A stretch of 64,000 bases of DNA from JAJTGZ01 sp964403525 (GCA_964403525.1 CAYOGE010000005.1:62001-126000), one strand, 5' to 3'; positions 49,398-58,337 are shown, numbered from the stretch's first letter. The notes: generated from the letters alone by a model not told the origin. Translations and numbers: made by a program.

Positions 49398-51997
49398 GCG
49401 AACGGTGGGCGGTCATCCGTGAAGCATTCGATCTTGCGGCCGATGCCGATGAGGTAACCCGCGAGCGGGTGCTCGCGTCACTCGCCACGGACCCGGCGAC
49501 GCGTGACGAGTTGTCGGCCCTCCTTGACGCGCACGACCGCCGCACCCTGCTGGACGAATCACCACTCACGCTTCTACAGGCTGGGCCGTTCGTGCTGCGT
49601 GAGCGCCTCGGCAGTGGCGGGTTCGGCGACGTCTACCGCGGGGAGCAGACGTCTCCGGTCGTGCGTGAGGCGGCCATCAAAGTGCTCCACGGGACGCACC
49701 GTGCCCGCGAGGTGCTCGCCCGCTTCTCTTTGGAGCAGCACACACTTGCACGCCTCGACCACCCCTGCATCGCAAGGCTTTACGAAGCGGGCGTGGGCTG
49801 CCTCGGTGACAGCGCGGGCGGGGAGCGCCCATGGTTCGCCATGCAGCTGGTCCGTGGCCAACGGATCGACCGCTGGGCCAAAGACGGCGAAACCCGGGAG
49901 ATTGCAAGGCTAATGGCCGGCGTGGCCGATGCCGTCCATCACGCCCACCAGTGCGGTGTGATCCACCGCGATATCAAGCCATCGAACATTCTCGTCGAAC
50001 CAGCCGAATCAGGCCCGATCGCGCGGTTGATCGATTTCGGAGTGGCAAAGGCCCTGGGCACCGAAAATCCCGGCGATGCAACCCTCGAGCAGGTCCGTGT
50101 CGGCACACCGGCCTACATGAGCCCCGAGCAACGTGACGGAGCGGTCGTCGATGTGCGCACCGACGTCTATGCCTTGGGTGCTGTGCTGTACGATCTCCTC
50201 GCCGGGAAAGTGGCCGACGGCTCTGCACCCGACCGGTCGCAACCGCTGACCCGTCCTGGTGATCGGCGGGTGCTCACCTCGCTCGAACCGGTGGTGCGCA
50301 AGGCCATGGACGATGTTCCCGACCGTCGGTATTCAACCGCCAGCGAACTGGCCGCGGACCTTTACGCGGTCTGCGCCGGCGGGCCTACGTCAGTCGGTCG
50401 CCCGTCGCTGTTTCAGCGCGTGCGGTGGGGCGTACGGCGTCGGCCTTTGGCGTGGGGCGCGGCCACGCTGATCACTGTTGCGCTGCTGGGTGGCATCGCG
50501 GGGGCCGGCTACGGGCTGGTGATCGCCCGGAAGGAGCGTGACGCAGCGCGGCTGGCCGCGGCGTACGCCGACCGGCAGCGTGCGGGATCCGAAGCTGCCC
50601 TGTCGATCCTTGAGGAAACACTCACGGGGATCGACCCCGAAGTGGCCCGTGGCCGAGACACATCGCTGCTTCTCGACCGTGCCCGCAACGCTCTCGAACA
50701 GCTCGACAACGGCGTGCTCTCGGCGCAGCCCGAAGCCGAAACAAGGCTGCGCGTGATGATCGGCAACGCGATGCTCAACCTCGGCCGCCCCACCGAGGCC
50801 GAGCCTCTGCTCAAGGCCGCCCTCGCAACCGCCCGTGAACGATTCGGCCGCGACGACATCCTGTCGCACGAGGCGGCAACCGCCTGGCTGAACTGCCTGC
50901 TGCAGCTGGGGCGCACGGCCGAAGCGATCGCATTGGTCGGCGAGGCCTCACAAGGCGAAGCGCTCCCCGGCCCAGAGGCAACCGAGCGCCGACGGCTCGC
51001 GGCGATCTACGAGCGTCAGAACTGGGCGCACGCGTGCCTGATGGTGGGAGATACGCGCCGCGCCGCCGGGTACAACCGCGAATCGATCGCCCTGATCGCC
51101 ACACTCAAAGAGCCAAGCAGCCAGGCCGAGTACCGGGCATTCCTGCTCGCCTCTGAGGTCTCCTTCGCCGAGGGTGATCTGACAACGGCCCTCCAGCACG
51201 CTCAGCGGGCGCTGGCAGTGGCGGAAAAAGCGTACAAGCCGCCGCACCCCGCGCTCGCGCGCGCCCACAACGACGTCGGAACGTGCCTTGAAGAACTCGG
51301 CCGCACGAGTGAGGCGCTGCCGTACAAGAAAACAGCGCTCGCGATGGCCCGTGAGCTCTTCGCTCCCGGCGACTCGCGCATTGCGCTGGCGATGAACAAC
51401 GTATCGATCACCCTCGCCAAGCTCGGAGAAGAGAAAGAATCGCGCGAGATGATCGACGGTGCGCTGGAGCTGTTCCGGGCGCTCTACCCCTCCCAGGACA
51501 ACCCCGACCTCGCCCGCGCGCTCGACCATTGCGCGGTCCGCAACGCCGTCGCCGGCAACCTCACCTTGGCGGAGAGCCTCGCGAGCGAGGGACTGGCGAT
51601 GCGGCGGCGGCTGACGCCCGCGGGCGACGAAGACCTCGCGCGAAGCCTCGTCACCCTCGCCCGTGTGCTCGCGGTGTCGGGTCGCATCGACGAGGCCCAA
51701 CCCTACTTCTCAGAGGCGGTCGAGCTCCACCGCCGTCTCGCAGGCGGGAAGGACAACTACGCTATCGCACGCACCCTCGCCATCAACGGCGTGCAGCTGT
51801 TTCGCGCCGGCCGCGCCGCCCAGGCCGAGCCGCTGCTGAACGAGTCCGTCGAGATGGGGCTCCGCCTCTACCCGATTGAGAAAGGCGTGCACCCGGAGGT
51901 GGCAGAGTGGGCCACAGCGCTCGCCAACTGCCTCCGCAAGCTTGGAAAACCAGACCAGGCTGACTCGCTTATCCAGAAGTTTAAGGACGGGCGTTGA
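49394..51997 (+). CDS. Transmembrane Ser/Thr protein kinase with TPR-rich C-terminus
   Basis: In the 867-residue product the kinase domain spans residues about 62-325. The glycine loop is LGSGGFGDVY, the catalytic Lys is in AAIKVL (Lys96), and the active loop is VIHRDIKPSNILV. DFG is in LIDFGVAK, and GTPAYMSPEQ is the APE equivalent. A membrane helix (ITVALLGGIAGAGYGLVIA, about residue 358) is followed by a predicted coiled region and about 10 TPR-like helices to the C-terminus. The kinase is Hanks-type and complete. The TPR part lies on the far side of the membrane and may sense a ligand or bind partners. The start is GTG 49394, coupled to the sigma factor. The last 17 bp overlap the convergent methyltransferase gene. 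Confidence 0.92.
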   Translation: MSERWAVIREAFDLAADADEVTRERVLASLATDPATRDELSALLDAHDRRTLLDESPLTLLQAGPFVLRERLGSGGFGDVYRGEQTSPVVREAAIKVLHGTHRAREVLARFSLEQHTLARLDHPCIARLYEAGVGCLGDSAGGERPWFAMQLVRGQRIDRWAKDGETREIARLMAGVADAVHHAHQCGVIHRDIKPSNILVEPAESGPIARLIDFGVAKALGTENPGDATLEQVRVGTPAYMSPEQRDGAVVDVRTDVYALGAVLYDLLAGKVADGSAPDRSQPLTRPGDRRVLTSLEPVVRKAMDDVPDRRYSTASELAADLYAVCAGGPTSVGRPSLFQRVRWGVRRRPLAWGAATLITVALLGGIAGAGYGLVIARKERDAARLAAAYADRQRAGSEAALSILEETLTGIDPEVARGRDTSLLLDRARNALEQLDNGVLSAQPEAETRLRVMIGNAMLNLGRPTEAEPLLKAALATARERFGRDDILSHEAATAWLNCLLQLGRTAEAIALVGEASQGEALPGPEATERRRLAAIYERQNWAHACLMVGDTRRAAGYNRESIALIATLKEPSSQAEYRAFLLASEVSFAEGDLTTALQHAQRALAVAEKAYKPPHPALARAHNDVGTCLEELGRTSEALPYKKTALAMARELFAPGDSRIALAMNNVSITLAKLGEEKESREMIDGALELFRALYPSQDNPDLARALDHCAVRNAVAGNLTLAESLASEGLAMRRRLTPAGDEDLARSLVTLARVLAVSGRIDEAQPYFSEAVELHRRLAGGKDNYAIARTLAINGVQLFRAGRAAQAEPLLNESVEMGLRLYPIEKGVHPEVAEWATALANCLRKLGKPDQADSLIQKFKDGR

Positions 51998-52961
51998 CAG
52001 CGCTCCGCGCCTTGCGGCAGATGAACAGGTAGTTAAACCCGCGCAGGAAGAAGTTCCCGCCTTCGGCCGCCTTGTGCCAGTTGCCCCGGGCCAGCTTCTG
52101 GTTGCCGCGCACCACGGAGATGATGTCAACCGGCAGCAGGCCCGCACCGCCCGCGCTCCACGGCCTGCGCATGATCTCAAACAGCTCGATGCCGATCGGC
52201 ATGAAACCCCTGTCGCCGCGCCCCTTGACGTACGAGTCGCTCACGTACAGCGCCATGTGCTTGCCGGGCTTGAGCACCCGCGCGATCTCCCGCGTCACAC
52301 GCGTCATCGCCTCGTAATAGGCCGCGCCCCCGTCGCTCCCCCCCGAATCGAGCTTGCCGATACAGCGCGGATCGTCCGAATAGTTCACGTGCGTGCTGTA
52401 GGGGGGATCGATGAACACGAAGTCCACCTCGTTCCCTTTCAGCGGGATCGACCTCGCATCGCTCAGCTTGATCTGTGGGTGCTGCGGGTTCAGGTCAAGG
52501 CCCAGGCCGTTCCGCCCAAGGTCGTCGCACACGTCCAGCGTTGTTCCGCTCCCCACCATCGGGTCGAGCACCGCGTCTCCCTCGCTCGTATATCGCATCA
52601 GGAGCTGCCAGATGACCCACGAGGGCGTCGCGCCGGTGTACCTCGCGCCCTCGACGCCGATCAGCCGCCGCTTCGTCGGGCTCCAGTAGTGCTGGCTGGG
52701 ATACGACCAAAGGGTTGTCGTCATGACCTCAAGCGGTGGCAGATTGAACGGAGCGCCCCGCTGCGGTCGGGCACCGGTGCCACCCGCTGGCACGGACCTT
52801 TGAGAGGCCTGCCGATGCGCCGGCTGAGCGCCCGCCGGCTGGGGTCGATTGACCAACGGCCGCCCGCCGATGCCCAGCAGCGGGTTCTGGCTCGGTGGTG
52901 TGTTGGGCGTGACAGCCGGCCGCCGTTCATCACTGTGAGGTGGACGTTGCTTGGGCTTCAC
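51981..52961 (-). CDS. DNA (or RNA) methyltransferase, DPPY type
   Basis: The 326-residue product has SAM motif I DPMVGSGTT (residues 133-141), which precedes the catalytic motif IV DPPY (185-188). A downstream block 'PGKHMALYVSDSYVKGRGDR' and GFMPIG follows. No separate target-recognition domain is seen between the motifs. The N-terminal 79 residues are Pro/Arg/Gln-rich and probably disordered; ATG at residue 80 would remove them. GTG 52961 overlaps the nrnA stop by 4 bp, so it is the third gene of the ribF-nrnA operon and the long start is supported by coupling. No restriction enzyme is adjacent, so it is an orphan or housekeeping methylase. Confidence 0.85.
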   Translation of the reverse strand: MKPKQRPPHSDERRPAVTPNTPPSQNPLLGIGGRPLVNRPQPAGAQPAHRQASQRSVPAGGTGARPQRGAPFNLPPLEVMTTTLWSYPSQHYWSPTKRRLIGVEGARYTGATPSWVIWQLLMRYTSEGDAVLDPMVGSGTTLDVCDDLGRNGLGLDLNPQHPQIKLSDARSIPLKGNEVDFVFIDPPYSTHVNYSDDPRCIGKLDSGGSDGGAAYYEAMTRVTREIARVLKPGKHMALYVSDSYVKGRGDRGFMPIGIELFEIMRRPWSAGGAGLLPVDIISVVRGNQKLARGNWHKAAEGGNFFLRGFNYLFICRKARSAVNARP

Positions 52962-54010
52962 GTGAACCTCACCGCCTCGATGATCGTGCGCTGCGCCTCT
53001 TCGACCGTCGTGAACAACTTGATGCCCGCGGCACGGGCGTGACCGCCGCCGCCGAGTGTACTGGCAATCGCCGCCACATCCACCGCGTTCGGCCCCGGTT
53101 TACTGCGCATGCTCACCTTCACAAGCAACCCCGACCCGGCCGGCGCGTTGGTGGGGGGGGGCATCTCGGTGAGCGTGGCGACAACCTGCACGCCCGCGAC
53201 CGACATGACCGGTTCCGAGAATCCGCCGGTGTCCTCGCCGACGGCCCCGAGCTCGCGCAGGTCCTTGTCACGCAGCGTCATCAGCGCAAGCCGCTTGCCG
53301 TGGTGCATCGTCAGGCTGCTCAGCGCGCGCCCGAGCAGCACCGGGCGCGTCGGCTTCTGCTGTTGTTCCACCATCTCGTAGAGCGCCGGGTGGTCCACGC
53401 CGCTGTCGAGCAGGCGGGCCGCCTGCCTCAGCGTGCTCGAGGTCACGTTGCTGAACCGCAACCACCCGGTATCGGTCGCGATCCCGAGATAGAGCGGCGT
53501 CGCGACGTCAAGCGGCAGCGGCGCATCGGGCGAGAGCTTCAGCAGCGCGGTAGCAACATCGGCAACAAGGTGCGCCGCCGCTGCAGCTCTGGTGTCGATC
53601 AGTCGAGCGTCAGCAACCTCCGCGTTGCCGTGCAGGTGGTGGTCGATAATGACGGTGCCGGCGGCCTTGCCGGCAAGCCACGGACGCAGCCCCTCCAACT
53701 GGCTCCAACTGCCGGTGTCGCACACAACGATCGTGTCGACGTCCTGCGAACCCGCCGGGATCTGCGTCGCCTCGCTGCTCAGCTTCTTCACGGGTGTAGA
53801 GCCCGCGACGGCGTCGGTCCACGAAGGGAACGGACCGATCAGCCACACCTCGCTCGCTACCCCGGCGTGCGCAAGTGCGCGGCTGAGCCCGATCGACGAG
53901 CCGAGCGCATCGCCGTCGGGCTTTGCGTGCGTACAGATGACGACCTTCTTGCTCCCAGCCAGCCGTTCGGCGACGCTTCTAGCGCTTGTGTTGTTGCTGT
54001 ATTCGCTCAT
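52958..54010 (-). CDS. DHH family phosphoesterase (NrnA-like oligoribonuclease/pAp phosphatase)
   Basis: The 350-residue product has an N-terminal 'VVICTHAKPDGDALGSSIGL' (metal site), VCDTGSWSQLEG, the DHH motif in VIIDHHLHGNAEVADARLI, and 'LYLGIATDTGWLRFSNVTSS'. The C-terminal DHHA1 substrate-binding GGGGHARAAG is present. NrnA proteins degrade nano-RNA and pAp, replacing Orn. It overlaps ribF and the methyltransferase by 4 bp each, so all three are coupled. Location next to ribF is a common arrangement for nrnA-type genes (often with rbfA and truB), which supports the call. Confidence 0.9.
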   Translation of the reverse strand: MSEYSNNTSARSVAERLAGSKKVVICTHAKPDGDALGSSIGLSRALAHAGVASEVWLIGPFPSWTDAVAGSTPVKKLSSEATQIPAGSQDVDTIVVCDTGSWSQLEGLRPWLAGKAAGTVIIDHHLHGNAEVADARLIDTRAAAAAHLVADVATALLKLSPDAPLPLDVATPLYLGIATDTGWLRFSNVTSSTLRQAARLLDSGVDHPALYEMVEQQQKPTRPVLLGRALSSLTMHHGKRLALMTLRDKDLRELGAVGEDTGGFSEPVMSVAGVQVVATLTEMPPPTNAPAGSGLLVKVSMRSKPGPNAVDVAAIASTLGGGGHARAAGIKLFTTVEEAQRTIIEAVRFT

Positions 54011-54981
54011 GGCTTGCTTGCGCCGGCGGTTGCCGCCGATCCTTTGTTGACCAGTTGGAGCACGCGCCGGCAGTCGTCGCCGATCGCACGCGTAAGTTCA
54101 TCGAGCCCCGAGAATCTCACCTGCCCGCGCACCCACTCCACGATCTGCAGCCGGATATCCCATCCGTACTCCGCGCCCGCAAGACGCTCCCCCGCCCCGC
54201 CGACCCCGATCAGGTGCGCTTCGAGCGTGCGTTTGTGCGCCCCGTCAAACGTCGGCTTTACGCCGACGCTGACCGCCGCAGGAGCAGCTGCGCCCGTCGG
54301 CAGTACCGCAACCCCCGCGTAGACGCCGTCGAGCGGGAGAAGCTGATCGCTCTGGATGTTGGCGGTCGGGAAGCCGATCGTTCTGCCGCGCTGGTCGCCC
54401 CGCACAACCTCCCCTTCGATCTCATACGGGCGCCCCAGGGCCGCCGCTGCATCGGCGACACGCCCCTCGGTGACGAGCGCGCGCACGACCCCGCTGCGAG
54501 CCGCCGCTCGTTCACCGCTCGGCAGGCTCACCTCAACCGTCTCAACGACCTTGGCGAAGCCCGTCAGTCGCTCCAGGTCAGCCACAGTCCCCCTTCGCCC
54601 ACTGCCAAACCGAAAATCCGCTCCCTCGACAAACCCAACAGTCCCGTGCTCCCGCTGCGCCCACGCGACGAACTCCTCAGCCGTCAACGCCAGCAGGCTC
54701 TTCCCGTCAGCCCCGGATTGCCGTTCAAACGGGTCCAGGTGCACAACCTCGTCCGCCCCCGCCTCGCGCAGCCACCGCTCGCGCTGGGCAAACGTGCTGA
54801 GCCGAGCCGGCTCCATCCCCGGGCGGAGCACCTCGGCCGGGTGGGGGTCAAAGACCATCGCCACCACGCGCTCGCCACGCCCATCGGTGACCGCACTCCT
54901 CGCGGCATCGATCAAAGCCCGGTGCCCCAGATGGACCCCGTCAAAGTTCCCCACAGTCACAATGGATGGGCGGTTCGGCAC
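54007..54981 (-). CDS. ribF: Bifunctional riboflavin kinase / FAD synthetase RibF
   Basis: The 324-residue product has the nucleotidyltransferase domain with 'VTVGNFDGVHLGHRALIDAA', 'VAMVFDPHPAEVLRPG' and GADFRFGSGRRGT (residues 1 to about 180). The kinase domain has 'GEVVRGDQRGRTIGFPTANI' and 'LDGVYAGVAV' with VGVKPTFDG, ending in the typical RFSGLDELTRAIGDD. It makes FMN and FAD from riboflavin. GTG 54981 fits the family N-terminus and length; the open frame extends to 55239 but overlaps putA and lacks homology. It ends in an ATGA overlap with the DHH gene. Confidence 0.92.
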   Translation of the reverse strand: MPNRPSIVTVGNFDGVHLGHRALIDAARSAVTDGRGERVVAMVFDPHPAEVLRPGMEPARLSTFAQRERWLREAGADEVVHLDPFERQSGADGKSLLALTAEEFVAWAQREHGTVGFVEGADFRFGSGRRGTVADLERLTGFAKVVETVEVSLPSGERAAARSGVVRALVTEGRVADAAAALGRPYEIEGEVVRGDQRGRTIGFPTANIQSDQLLPLDGVYAGVAVLPTGAAAPAAVSVGVKPTFDGAHKRTLEAHLIGVGGAGERLAGAEYGWDIRLQIVEWVRGQVRFSGLDELTRAIGDDCRRVLQLVNKGSAATAGASKP

Positions 54982-55072
54982 GCCGCCAACGCTAGCGCGG
55001 AATCCAGCCTCATGCACCGGCGGGCAACCCGCGGCGATACACTCGCCAACAACCGATTCAAGGAACGAAACC

Positions 55073-58000
55073 ATGGCCTGGTTTGGCAAAAAGACCCCCC
55101 CGGCGACTCCCGTCGCCACCCCCGCTCCTCGCTCCGCACAGCGCCATGGCACCAACGGTTTCGCCGATGCCCGTTCGTCAGATGAAGCGAAGATCCTCGC
55201 CATCGGCACCGAGCTTCTTGACAAGGCACGCGCCCACAAGAGCGGCGTCCTCTCAGGTGCGTTCTACTCCGACGCCTTGATGAACTGGAGCATGAAGGAC
55301 CACAACTTCAAGGTCCAGATGTTCCGCTTCGTCGACGCTTTCCCCGTCCTTCACGATACCGACGACATCTACGACCACCTGCAGGACTATCTCTCCCAGC
55401 CGGGCGTGACCGTTCCGGGCGTCATCGCCACCGCCCTCGCCGCCGGCAAACTCGCCAAGGGGGTCGCCGTCAAGACCATCCGCGGCCAGATCGAAGGCAT
55501 GGCCGGCAAGTTCATCGCCGGCACCGACGCCGCCAGCGCCTTGCCGAACCTGAAGGAACTCTGGAAGGACGGCATCGCTTTCTCCGTCGACCTCCTGGGC
55601 GAGGCGTGTGTCTCCGACGCCGAGGCCGACGCCTACCGCGACAAGTACCTCGATTTGATCAACAACCTCCCCGGGCAGGTCGCTTCATGGCCGGCAAACG
55701 CGCGCCTTGAGTCGGACCATGTCGGTGTCGTCCCGCGGACCAACGTCAGCGTCAAGATCAGCTCGCTCTCGGCAAGGTGCGACCCCATCGACACCGAGGG
55801 ATCAATCCGCGACCTGATGACGCGCCTGATCCCGATCCTGCAGGCCGCAAAGGCAAAGGGTGTCTTCGTCAACTTCGATGTCGAGCAATTCGCCCTCAAG
55901 GACCTCAACCTCGAGCTCTTCTTTCGCTGCTGCGAACAGGTTGATTTCCAGGCCGGCCTGGCGATGCAGGCGTACCTCAAGAGCGGCCCCGATGACGCAC
56001 GCCGCGTCTGCGAGTGGTCCAAGCGCACCGGCCGGGTCGTCACCGTGCGCCTCGTAAAGGGTGCGTACTGGGACTACGAGACCATCAACGCCGAGCAACG
56101 CGGCTGGCCCTGTCCCGTCTGGCCCACCAAGCGTCAGACCGACGCCTGCTTCGAGCAGATGGCGAAGATCATCCTCGACTACACGCCCGTCCTGGGTAGC
56201 CCGGCGGTCCCCGCCGGGTCTGGCTCCGAACGCGCGACGCACCCGGCGGGGACCGCCGGGCTACCCAGAATGGGCGGCGTCAAGCTCGCCCTCGGCTCGC
56301 ACAACGCCCGCTCGATCGCTGCAGCCCTCGCCGCCGCCGACGCCAACGGCCTGCCGCGCAACGCCGTCGAACTGCAGATGCTCCACGGCATGGCCGACCA
56401 GCTCAAGTACGCCGCGGCCGACATGGGCCTGCGCATCCGTGAGTACGTGCCCGTGGGCCAGATGATCCCCGGCATGGCCTATCTGGTCCGCCGCCTGCTC
56501 GAGAACACCAGCAACGAGAGCTGGCTCAAGGCGGGCTTCCTCGACAACGCCGACCCCGCCCGCCTGCTGGCGAGCCCGCACGACTCACTGATCGCCCCCC
56601 ACGGCAAGGGCCTCAACACCGACCCGGCCACCACCGGTGATGCCAACACCATCAAGACCGCCGAGCCGTCAGCGGCCTCGGTCGAGAAAGCACCCGAGCG
56701 CCACCGGCTCTCCGATGCGCACCCGAGAGTGGGGGACGGGCGCCCGTTCTTCAACGAAGCGTTCCGCGACTTTTCGAACAAGGCCGTGCGCGAGGCCTAC
56801 GCCTTGGCGATCGCCAAGGCTCAGGTACCGCGGTTGGCCAACGACCGCACGCCGGAACAGGCAGCGGAGATGGTCAACCAGGCACAGGCCGGGTTCCCGG
56901 CGTGGCGCGACACTGACGCCATCGTTCGGTGCAACGTGCTCACGCGGGCAGCGGCCATCATGCGCGAGCGGCGCGACGAGCTCTCTGCTGTCATGATCAA
57001 GGAGTCGGGAAAGACGTGGCGCGAGGCAGACGCCGACACTTGCGAAGCGATCGACTTCTGCGACTACTACGCGCGCCAGGCCCCCCGGCTGTTCGAGCGC
57101 CAGCGGATCGGCCGTTTCATCGGCGAGCTTGACGAGGCCGTTTATCAGCCGCGCGGCGTGGTCGTGGTGATCGCGCCGTGGAACTTCCCACTCGCCATCT
57201 GCACGGGCATGACCGTCGCGGCGCTGGTCACGGGCAACACGGTCATTGTCAAGCCCGCCGAGCAGACTCCCGGCATCGCGAAGCTGATGTACGACATCCT
57301 GATGCAGGCCCTGAGCGAGGCGTCGCGGGGGGGTGGGGCAGGTTTCCAACCTGCCCAGGTCCTGCACTTCTGCCCCGCCCCCGGCGAGACCACCGGCGCG
57401 GCCCTTGTCCGCGACCCGCGCGTTGCCCTCATCGCCTTCACCGGCAGCCGCGACGTCGGCCTCGACATCCTCAACGCCTCGGCCCCGCAATCGCCTTTCT
57501 CTTCCCCTCGGCCCTCGGCCCTCGGCCCTGCGCCCTCCATCTCCCACGTCAAACACGTCGTCTGCGAGATGGGCGGTAAGAACGCCGTCATCATCGACAC
57601 CAGCGCCGACCCCGACGAGGCCGTCCTCGCCGTCCGCCACTCCGCCTTCGGCTTCCAGGGCCAGAAGTGCTCCGCCGCCTCGCGTCTGATCGTCGTCGAC
57701 CCCGCCGGCCCGCAGGGCCCTGCGATCACGCACTTCCGCGAGCGGCTGGTCGAAGCGACCCGCGCCCTCACCATCGGCGACCAGACCAAACCCGGAACCG
57801 ACATCGGCCCCGTGATCGACGCCCAGGCCGCGGCCAAGATCAACGGCTTTATCGAGCGTGCGAAGAAGGACGGGCTGCCGAGCTTCTCGTTGCCGCTGCC
57901 GGCCAACCTGCCGACAGGCGGGCCCGGTGCGTTCGTTGCGCCAACGATCGTCTGGGATGTCCCCGAAACGCACGAACTCGCCCGCGAAGAGGTCTTCGGC

Positions 58001-58318
58001 CCGGTCCTGGCGGTCATGCACGCCAAGGACTTCGACGACGCGCTCCGCATCGCCAACAGCGTGCCCTACAAGCTGACCGGCGGCGTCTACTCGCGCAAGC
58101 CCAGCCACCTCGAGCAGGCCAAGCGCGAGTTCCGCGTCGGCAACCTCTACATCAACCGCGGCATCACCGGCGCACTGGTCGCCCGTCACCCCTTCGGCGG
58201 CTTCGGCATGAGCGGCACCGGCAGCAAGGCCGGCGGCCCCGACTACCTGCTCCACTTTGTCGATCCACGGGCCATCAGCGAGAACACCATGCGCCGCGGG
58301 TTCGCGCCCGAGCTGTAG
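55073..58318 (+). CDS. putA: Bifunctional proline dehydrogenase / glutamate semialdehyde dehydrogenase PutA
   Basis: The 1081-residue product oxidises proline to glutamate. The proline dehydrogenase half has RLVKGAYWDYETINAEQRGW and 'LQMLHGMADQLKYAA', then 'REYVPVGQMIPGMAYLVRRL' with LENTSNESWL. The aldehyde dehydrogenase half has VVVIAPWNFPLAICTGMT, ALIAFTGSRDVGL, 'VCEMGGKNAVIIDTS' and the catalytic Cys in GFQGQKCSAASRL. The start 55073 gives a Pro/Thr-rich N-terminus. Three in-frame low-complexity insertions interrupt conserved parts: a palindromic one (56197-56270), a hairpin (57336-57356) and a tandem repeat (57505-57525). The gene is divergent from ribF. The DNA-binding domain of long PutA forms is absent. 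Confidence 0.95.
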   Translation: MAWFGKKTPPATPVATPAPRSAQRHGTNGFADARSSDEAKILAIGTELLDKARAHKSGVLSGAFYSDALMNWSMKDHNFKVQMFRFVDAFPVLHDTDDIYDHLQDYLSQPGVTVPGVIATALAAGKLAKGVAVKTIRGQIEGMAGKFIAGTDAASALPNLKELWKDGIAFSVDLLGEACVSDAEADAYRDKYLDLINNLPGQVASWPANARLESDHVGVVPRTNVSVKISSLSARCDPIDTEGSIRDLMTRLIPILQAAKAKGVFVNFDVEQFALKDLNLELFFRCCEQVDFQAGLAMQAYLKSGPDDARRVCEWSKRTGRVVTVRLVKGAYWDYETINAEQRGWPCPVWPTKRQTDACFEQMAKIILDYTPVLGSPAVPAGSGSERATHPAGTAGLPRMGGVKLALGSHNARSIAAALAAADANGLPRNAVELQMLHGMADQLKYAAADMGLRIREYVPVGQMIPGMAYLVRRLLENTSNESWLKAGFLDNADPARLLASPHDSLIAPHGKGLNTDPATTGDANTIKTAEPSAASVEKAPERHRLSDAHPRVGDGRPFFNEAFRDFSNKAVREAYALAIAKAQVPRLANDRTPEQAAEMVNQAQAGFPAWRDTDAIVRCNVLTRAAAIMRERRDELSAVMIKESGKTWREADADTCEAIDFCDYYARQAPRLFERQRIGRFIGELDEAVYQPRGVVVVIAPWNFPLAICTGMTVAALVTGNTVIVKPAEQTPGIAKLMYDILMQALSEASRGGGAGFQPAQVLHFCPAPGETTGAALVRDPRVALIAFTGSRDVGLDILNASAPQSPFSSPRPSALGPAPSISHVKHVVCEMGGKNAVIIDTSADPDEAVLAVRHSAFGFQGQKCSAASRLIVVDPAGPQGPAITHFRERLVEATRALTIGDQTKPGTDIGPVIDAQAAAKINGFIERAKKDGLPSFSLPLPANLPTGGPGAFVAPTIVWDVPETHELAREEVFGPVLAVMHAKDFDDALRIANSVPYKLTGGVYSRKPSHLEQAKREFRVGNLYINRGITGALVARHPFGGFGMSGTGSKAGGPDYLLHFVDPRAISENTMRRGFAPEL
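56192..56268. repeat. Palindromic repeat element inserted in putA
   Basis: Arms 56192-56219 and 56241-56268 are exact 28-bp reverse complements around a 21-nt spacer. TGGG occurs on both sides (56193-56196 and 56271-56274), as expected for a 4-bp target duplication. Removing 78 bp restores the expected protein (VLGGVKLALGSHN) in frame. Confidence 0.75.
57336..57356. repeat. Short palindrome inserted in putA
   Basis: GGGCAGGTT-TCC-AACCTGCCC is a perfect 9-3-9 inverted repeat encoding GAGFQPAQ in the aldehyde dehydrogenase half. The surrounding family region normally has only a short Gly/Pro loop here, so it looks like a second repeat insertion. Confidence 0.5.
57505..57525. repeat. Tandem 7-bp repeat (CCCTCGG x3) in putA
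   Basis: Three exact units of CCCTCGG plus a partial fourth encode the SPRPSALGPAPS stretch between DILNAS and HVKHVVCEMGG. Because 21 bp is seven codons, the frame is kept, and copy number may vary between strains. Confidence 0.65.
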
Positions 58319-58337
58319 CGGCGGAGAACGGCGCACC

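Noticed and set aside
51981..52961. Restriction-modification system
   Set aside because: Only the methyltransferase is present; the neighbours are ribF, nrnA and a kinase, with no endonuclease or specificity subunit.
54982..55239. Longer N-terminus for RibF
   Set aside because: It would overlap the putA start by more than 160 bp and adds no recognisable sequence. GTG 54981 gives the normal family length.
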